Source: Eutrigla gurnardus (lineage: Eukaryota; Chordata; Actinopteri; Perciformes; Triglidae). From it: DNA of 64,000 bases. Below, piece after piece: positions 56,655-64,000 of this stretch; position 1 is the stretch's first letter; each line of letters starts with the position of its first letter. Under the pieces are notes generated by a model. That model did no database searches. It had not been told where the DNA came from and was given only the letters and a program-made list of their open reading frames with translations. The translations under genes and the position numbers were made by a program. Location of the stretch: positions 22,335,415 through 22,399,414 of the forward strand of contig OY741269.1 in the NCBI GenBank assembly GCA_963514095.1, read 5' to 3'.

Positions 56655-56870
56655 TTTACCTTTACATTTAGAGCATTTAGCAGATGCTTTTGTCCACAGT
56701 GACTTTTAGTACATTTGTCAAAAGAAAGAAACCACAACATATCATTGCCGATAAAGTAAGAACGAAAAAATAGGAACAAGTGTGAGGTCCTCGTCTGAGT
56801 GAAGTAGTAGCTTTTCAGCAAGTATACCTTAAGAACAACAGTGCTATGATCAAAGTGCTATTTTTTCAGA
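56655..56870 (-). mobile_element. LINE 3' tail, copy 3
   Basis: On the minus strand it reads TTTGATCATAGCACTGTTGT, then ...AGCTACTACTTCACTCAGAC and ends in GTGGACAAAAGCATCTGCTA and AATGTAAAGG. It is the same family as 21.4 kb and 24.8 kb, on the opposite strand. No coding part is present. Confidence 0.65.
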
Positions 56871-57183
56871 GAGGGTCAGTGACCCGGCCGAGTCTAAGTT
56901 GGGAGGGGGAGTTTGCACCCCCCCTAATTGATAGTATTGAACTGGCCCAGTCTGCCTGCCGGGCCAGAGCTTCGGCGTTTAACGCTGTCTGCGAACGCGT
57001 TAAACGGCAGTGTTGCGGCTGAGGGCCGTACCGTCGCCTGTTTTAATACGTCCATGATTCATGATTGTAACATCTGAAATTAAAATATGACCAATGGCTA
57101 GTCCGCCCCTGTTGCTGGCATCAACACGTCGACCAAGTCTCTGCAAGAAGCAAACTTCTTTTGGTGCTCGTGTGTAATGTAGG

Positions 57184-57224
<41 letters not shown>

Positions 57225-60041
57225 GAAACCAGGAAAACACGGAGTGGATTCCTATTGCTGCGGGTATTCTCTTACTGATAAAGTGGAATGGATTTGATCG
57301 TCAAGGAATGAAAAGAGCGCTGGACAAATTAGACCCGTCATGCACTAATATTTCAATAAAACGTGGGGGGGTCCAAACTACTTCTTTTAAAAGGTGGAGG
57401 GGTCCTGATGCTTTCAAATCACTAGTATACTTCAGCATGGTGTTATGTTCCACATAAAACCCGGGTTGAACCATATTTGAAACATTCTGTGACAGGCTTC
57501 CGCTGGCACTTAGACAGATCAGGGGGCTGCTGTCAGCTCACTTAGTCAGGAGTAGGTCCTCAGCAGATGTGACGTGGGCCTGAGTCGGAAGCAGCAGCTC
57601 CCTCTCCCTGTGAAAAATATTTCGAATGGCAGGTCCAGATAGGGTGCCAGAATCTCCTGCCAGTCGATCGCTGAGCTTCTCTCACTCACAGGATTGAAAT
57701 GTGCCTGTCATATTTTTCTGGGGCGGGAGCGGAGGGGGCGTTTTGGACTCGAACATGCTGTTCTTTTCGTGACTCAGTATTTGGATACGATGCCACTCAG
57801 AAACAAAAGTGAGTTTGTGCAGACAACATTGACTTCCCATTCACATTTTTCCCACTAAGCTTGTTTGGACCAGTAGAGTCATATTTGTAAAAGGAAATGG
57901 AATCATAACCGATGAGACCAAAGAACCGTAAACATGCAGGTTTTATGGTTATCAAGGGACTACATGTGTGGAGAAGTGGAATTTTGACAAATATCAGCTC
58001 ATTATTAAGCAGCTTACAGTGTCTTCACAGGCATTCAAGGCTGCATCATGTAAACATAAAGCCAAACATAACTCTTTTATCTTCTTTGTTGAACAATCGT
58101 TTTCCAAACTGCCACCAAGACACACATTATGAGTAGTGAAAGTAGCTATTCAGGCACTGTTATCTTACCATAAAGAGGTAAGAAGCTATTTTGTGTGTTT
58201 CATTGCGTCCAGTGGAGTGATATGGACACTGGTAAAGAAGGAACTATGGCTCTTGCCTCACCTTTGTGGTACTATGCTACCGGTACATACCATCCGTCAG
58301 ATTGTAATGAAGCGCTATCTGAAATATCTGACTGTTGAACCAGTGAACCACAGGATTGGCTGTTCGATCACTAGCTCCTACTGTACGCATGTCGAAGGTG
58401 TCCTTGAAGAAGACACCGAACCCCAAGTGGGCACTTTACGGCAGCTCACTGCTTATGTAATGCTTAGGATGGGTTAAATACAGATGTCAAGTGTCATGCA
58501 TTTCGTGACTGTATCTATATGACAGATGTAATAATGTTACTACTACTATGTTGCTACTAGGGATGGCCCTAGATGGTTCACATCCATCTTTGAACTCAGC
58601 CTTCATATAAACTACCTTCATATAAACTACACACCTGTAACTTGTATGGGTGTTTTTCTATTGAATTTCTTTGAAAAGTCCTTAAAATTAGTAATAACTT
58701 CAATAAAAGTGCATAGTATTCTATACTAGAAGGCGTCTCTTTTGAATAGCTCTTCTTTGGAAAAAAGTGTTACGGCCACTTTAACTTTTCTGAGGCCTCC
58801 TGATGCTGCATGGATCCGAGAATGCTTTTCAAATCTCCTCCGAGCTCTCCCTTTGAGTCCAACGGCGAAGGAGCCAGTGTCTGGGAGGGAGAGGCGATTG
58901 TGATTTCTATGTGATGATTCACGGTGTATTGAATGGAGCATTCAGCTGGTCTTATCTATGCCGGAGCTAAATTGCTCTTTTTTGCCCTGTGAATACTTCA
59001 ATGCCACCATATTATATGAGATGTCTCGTAATGGTTGAAGGAGCGTTCAATTATTTATTCGTGCACTTTCTGTTTCACTTCATGTGTGAGAAAGGTTGTT
59101 TCTTCCCCCTTTTTTGTGCTGTTTTTTCTTATTTTTTCTCAATAATTGCATCTTTACACAGAACTTCAGGTTTTAGTCATTAGTAAATAAACCTATTTGT
59201 ATTTCAAACAAACCAATGATCACACGGGGGTAGAAAAAAAGGTGTATACACTTGAAAGTAACTAAATCATGATTGCAAACATTTTTCTACTTAAATGCTG
59301 ACAATGTCTTTATAGTCAAACTTATTCCCAATGTTTCTCTTTGTAAATGCAAGATCCTTGATCCTCTTTCTGTTGACTTCATTAAATGTTCACTTTTTTA
59401 AACAAATGTTTAAACAATGTGTGGACAGTACAGCATTTACAACCTGGTAAGATTTAAATATGTGACGGTAAAAGGATATAATGCATCTGGTAGTATGGTC
59501 TCCTGGTCTGGTGTCGTGTGGTGCTCATCGTTTACTGACATTGTGATTTTGTATGTCTTGGCAGTTTTTTTTTTCTTGTAAATGTTCTTTAGCTCACTCT
59601 CATTCGCCCATTTCAAAATTATCTTCCTTTTTCCATGAGAATAATTTATAGAGAGGTTGCCTCTTCACCACCTCAAAAGAAATAAAAAAGAGTGGTAATA
59701 GAAATTACAGTTAAGCGCCACACTATACTTAAACCCCGAGCATTAAGCAGCAGAAATTATTCTGAACACAGTTGTTGACAAATGGTAATTAAAAGATTTG
59801 TTAATGTCGAGTGATTAAAAACACTGCAGGCATTTCATAGGGAAATTCAGCATGCAAATTGCTCTCTCTGCAACTGCTTGGTGCTGCTCCAGTTGTTGAA
59901 TGAAGAGCCCTTTTTTCTACTGTTATCATAATATGAAAGAGCTGTCACTTCTGTTGTAATGGAATGCACAATGTGAAGAATTAGCATTTTTCAACAGCTA
60001 TCTTGTTTGTGCCAGGATGAGAAATTATTGGCTAGAATAAG
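56871..60041. other. Non-coding stretch, nothing recognised
   Basis: A GC-richer segment lies at about 56,880-57,040 without recognisable content. A GT array lies at 57,184-57,222. ORFs at 57,912-58,136 and 58,136-58,477 abut but show no motif. No gene can be supported. Confidence 0.45.
57184..57222. repeat. (GT)n microsatellite
   Basis: Uninterrupted GT run. Confidence 0.95.
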
Positions 60042-60412
60042 CCCCCCCCCCCCCCCCAGAATCGGAAGATAATTCTCTTTCCTCTGGGGAAAATGTGGTC
60101 AGTCACAGTCTGAGAGTGCTTTCTGTTGTGTGTGTGTTATTTCGCAGTTTGATTTGCATGGGATAAAAGTATGAACTGTGTTTCTTATGACAGGCTTGAA
60201 TCATTGATTCTCCCCATCCCTTCATCACCGGCTGCTGCACACTGTTCCCCAAAAGCAGGTATGAAGGGGAAACATAAGGTTGCATGCCAAAGATAAACAG
60301 TATAATATTAATCATCGCGGATTCATGTTGGAAAAAAATAATTGGAATGTCAGTGTTTTAATATGCAGGAAGCTATGTTGCCTGTTGGGGCTTGTGTCCA
60401 TTTTTTTGTATC

Positions 60413-60414
<2 letters not shown>

Positions 60415-60499
<85 letters not shown>

Positions 60500-60515
60500 G
60501 CACACACACACACAC

Positions 60516-60547
<32 letters not shown>

Positions 60548-60566
60548 GCACACACACACACACACA
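60415..60566. repeat. Compound (CA)n / (CATA)n / CG array
   Basis: About 150 bp of alternating purine-pyrimidine DNA. It starts with ACGCGCGCGC and passes into CA units with two blocks of TACACA units and scattered CG steps. Alternating CG/CA of this length can adopt Z-DNA. ORFs on both strands here are repeat translations. Confidence 0.95.
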
Positions 60567-60895
60567 GAATTGTGTTTTCATGATTTTTAGGGATGTTACA
60601 TTGACTTACATCCATTTCCTGGAGACTTATCCTCATCATAACCACTACAACCATAATCCCAATTATTGTCCTGACCTGAAGCAAACCTATCCTTTAACCC
60701 TTCACCCTAAAATGTAATGAGTTACATTATGGGGACATGGTCCACCCAAAAATGTGAGGCCCCACATGGTATGCAAAACACACTTTCTTAAAAACACAAA
60801 CGTAAAATTAAAAGTGCATATCAGGTTACTATAATGCAGTGGCAATAGCGCAAATGGTTATTCATTCTGATTATACATACACAATCCTATCATCT

Positions 60896-60898
<3 letters not shown>

Positions 60899-60957
<59 letters not shown>

Positions 60958-60974
60958 GTGTGTGTGTGTGTGTT
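60899..60974. repeat. (GT)n microsatellite
   Basis: About 37 GT units with one GC interruption, followed by TTTGTGTG. It lies 330 bp from the CA array, so the two can pair as a long imperfect inverted repeat. Confidence 0.95.
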
Positions 60975-61217
60975 TGTGTGGTAATTGTGGAGACCAGGAA
61001 ATAATCAGCTCATCCCCAGTCTTTGATGCATGCTGAGATGTCCTATAAAAAAATATTGTTAAAATAAGCGAGATCCCTCGTTATACTTTATGGGTGATGC
61101 AGTGTTAATATAGATATCCTATAATACAAGCTGAAAGGATGACAATGCATAATGCCATTAATATATTGTAAATGTCATATGATGTAAATGGGTTGAGATT
61201 AATATAATTGAATGGGG

Positions 61218-61345
61218 TGGTTGGCCTAGCAGATTGTGACACAGTAATGGAGAGATCATGAGATCAAATCCCTCTGATGGCTAATCCATCCACTGCCATG
61301 TTTCTCTTCCATGTGTCCTTGAACTGCATGACAAGTCTCCTCTTA
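61218..61345 (+). mobile_element. Diverged tRNA-derived SINE
   Basis: Contains GGTTGGCCTAGCAGATTGTG (A-box region), AATGGAGAGATCATG and AGATCAAATCCC (B-box-like), then TAATCCATCCACTGCCATG. This order matches a tRNA-derived SINE common in ray-finned fish. The copy is diverged and its 3' tail is not clear. Confidence 0.55.
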
Positions 61346-64000
61346 CTTAAAATGATCTAGATCAGAGTGCAAGCTTGACGCACATCAAGCAATATGTAGT
61401 CCCTGGCTTACCGAAACAGGCTTTAAAAAAGCATAAATAAGATTTTAAGTTGCAAATAAACTTTGGGTAAGAATAGCTATCTACAGGTTTCTCTCTTTTA
61501 TTTATGTGAGACATCCCAGTAGTCTCTCAATAGCTGAATCACTCATACTGAATCATATCCTATATCCCTCCTCTGCAGATGCATACAGCTGATTGCAGGG
61601 CTTTTGAAGTGAGGCCATTTAGCTATGATAGCAAAAAAGACTGCTTCTTTAAGTGGAAATATTTTGTCCCATCTCCTTTGTACCTTCTTCCTGCTCTTTA
61701 TTTTTCAAACAAGAAATAATACGGTCTGTCTGCTGAACCAAGACGCTCAGAATGCAACCGTCAGTCCCATATGGTGCCGAATGTTCAAAGGACACTGATC
61801 GAAGGAAATAGAAAGAGCCAGCTTGCCTGCAGAGCTGTTCCGTCCCATATGCAGATTGTGGTGTTTTGCAGGCTTTTCGACGGACAGATGCCAACTTGAT
61901 GTGTTTAAGTGGGTTGTCATCCACTGATGTAATGTTAATTTTGCCTCATTTTTTGGTGAGTAAAGCAGAATTAGGCTAAGAGTGACTGGAAATGCGTCTT
62001 TTTCCTTCAACTTCTTTAATTAAACAATATTTTAAAAATTAAAAACTTCTCCATGACTATCTGAGGAGACATAAACTGTGTACATACTCTTCAAATCAAC
62101 ACAAGGAGTAAGTCGTCAATCCAACTATGGTATAATGTACGATGGTATGGTATGGCGGCCGATTGGGGATAAAATCGAACCAAATGTGCACACGTTAAGG
62201 GGAAGAGGAACATTGACATAGGAGTTTAAATTAAGATTTATTTCATAGTAAAGTTAAAGGACCTCACCGTTCTGAACTGTTCCTAGACCTAAACCACGCC
62301 TGTCAAAACTGCTTGCAAATAATTGCCCACAAATTGGAGATCTTCAATATTAGCAACATCTATTTTCTTTGCATTACCACCATGTGATGATCGTTTTTTT
62401 TATTATCCTGAAATAAAATCCCTAAATATCATTGCGGGAATACAGTCCGTTGGAATTGAATGAAATGTCACTTCTAGTTTCAATGAGGCATTGAGGGGGG
62501 GAATTAAACAGAGCAAAAAATGCCATATGAGAGGACAGCTGTCAGGGAAGATGCTCTCTTCTTTTGCTCTTTGTTTCCTTTTTAAGTGTAGCAGGAGGCC
62601 TCTTGCAGTTTGGCAACAGAGAGCTGAAGCAAAAAAAAAAGTTAGTATTTGGCCTAGAAAGTCAATTAGATTTAATCACATGTAAATAATTAAGACAACA
62701 AATTATTTCTTAAAATAGTCAAGCTGCCTCACCATGTTGCCATCACCACTTTTTGGTCTCTTGGCAAGATGCTGACTGTAGAATGATGAATTTGTTTGTT
62801 GCTCTGGCAGTCCATTATTGCAGGATATGCCTTCAGAAAGTGCACATTATGGCTTTTAATTAATCATCTGCTGTTCAGCCCTGCCTCTAAAGCCACAACC
62901 TCTCACCAAAGACCTACTTGGCTACACCGCCAATTTGGAAAATAAGAACAATATACAGCTGCACATGTCTGGAATATGCAGTTATATCTGCCAACTTTCC
63001 ACTGTGAACTTGTGAACAACATTCACCAAAGAAAACCACGAGGGAAAGAATTTGTGCAAATGTATTTTGCTCCTGCAAAAATCCATTGATCACTATTGAT
63101 CCACTGAAATGAATTGATTTAGCTATGAAATTACCCACTTGTTGCAAGTGTGACCCAATCCTACTAATCCCTTTTTTTGTATGTAATACAGAAATTCAAA
63201 TTCATTTCGCACATGGATAAGGTTGCGCTGGGTAATATTTGAATAAAATGTATTCACTTTGTACATAAAGGAGCATTTTTAACAACGTGAGATGAACTGA
63301 TAAATTATGTTTAAGTTATTAGACTCATTTTTTTTTTTAAATTAAACTATGAGCTAGATAAAAGTGAAATGGAGCACAGAAACAACCCTGGCCCTTTTCA
63401 GCCTTTTAATTGATGTTTTTGGTCATTTTCAAGCCAGCTGAAAACAATTAATGGTGATTGGATTGGTTCAGAGAAGTCTGAAGTGGCACTCTGGGGCCAT
63501 GTTCGCCAGGGCAATCTCTGATTAAGAGACAGAACAGTCTCATTACTTCCCGGGCTGTGGCAAGGAAGGATAGATTAACTAGTTGACAGTTATAATAAAT
63601 GTGACAGGATTGCTGCTGATCCACATAATGATTAACACCTGGATCTGGTTCTTTTCAGAACTTGTTCCTGCTTTTATCTATTTGCTTAGATTTTGATTGA
63701 GGACTGCAGACATCAAGTAAAAGCCAAAATACAGAGACACTGTCTGACACTACATTAAGTGTAAATGGATTGGACAAGAAGGCCTGCTAGCACTCAAAGA
63801 CCATCAAAATGTCAAAACGTCAAAAACATTGATTTGTCATAGTATAACAAGGGTGTCATGTTTGCCTAAACAACCAATAACTTGTTAATAAATATTGTTG
63901 AATATCAACTGTGGTGACCCTGTCTCTGAATCATCAAATACATAAATGGACAGATATGATTTCATGTCAACATCTATTTCATGATTTTTTATTTCTTTGG
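61346..64000. other. Non-coding stretch, nothing recognised
   Basis: AT-rich unique-looking DNA. Parts such as 62,810-62,880 and 63,400-63,560 contain several homeobox-type TTAATTAATCA and AATTAATGGTGATTGG cores and low repeat content. That is compatible with, but does not show, conserved regulatory DNA. No gene is seen. Confidence 0.4.

Noticed and set aside
56880..57110. GC-rich segment as a CpG-island promoter
   Set aside because: Short, no adjacent gene, and it borders a LINE tail; more likely part of a decayed repeat.

Overview
The window looks like non-coding (intergenic or intronic) DNA from a teleost fish. The evidence is the repeat content: CA/GT microsatellites, tRNA-derived SINEs and LINE 3' tails of types common in bony fish, and Kolobok (TTAA), hAT (8-bp duplication), Harbinger (CWG duplication) and Ty3/gypsy elements. 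I found no host protein-coding exon that I can defend. Nearly every short ORF outside the mobile elements looks like chance or low-complexity translation.

Layout. 1-18 kb: mostly single-copy AT-rich DNA with an L2-like LINE 3' end (2.5 kb), CA arrays, and a tRNA-derived SINE (16.7 kb). 18.1-19.0 kb: a Kolobok-type element with a broken THAP-domain gene. 21.4-26.5 kb: LINE 3' tails, a 344-bp MITE, a hAT element with a BED-finger remnant and a nested MITE (22.97-24.0 kb), a decayed LINE reverse transcriptase, and a probable solo LTR. 28.7-29.3 kb: a fold-back repeat and a mariner-type MITE. 34.56-35.82 kb: a second hAT element with a perfect 8-bp duplication. Its transposase remnant is split by a second copy of the MITE seen at 23.4 kb. 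35.8-42.7 kb: nothing recognisable.

The centre of interest is 42,766-54,011. This 11.2-kb block is bounded by two copies of one Ty3/gypsy LTR in INVERTED orientation. Both outer edges are the same (3', U5) end of the LTR, and the block is flanked by a direct 4-bp repeat CACT. Inside are a rearranged gypsy pol on the minus strand and, joined to it head to head, an intronless ORF of about 940 codons on the plus strand. That ORF encodes a zinc-finger/tyrosine-recombinase protein with the R..K..R..GH..Y residues in place. The ORF ends in 93-bp repeats and joins the second LTR inside U3 at a short microhomology. Two Harbinger elements inserted later, one in the integrase coding region and one in the right LTR copy; the left LTR preserves the empty site of the latter. 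The simplest reading is one retro-cDNA made by several template switches (RNA capture, intra-pol duplication, strand inversion) and integrated through two U5 ends. This is inference; two separate insertions or an assembly error must be excluded.

54-64 kb: single-copy-like DNA with long GT/CA arrays, another LINE tail and a SINE. It has no recognisable gene.
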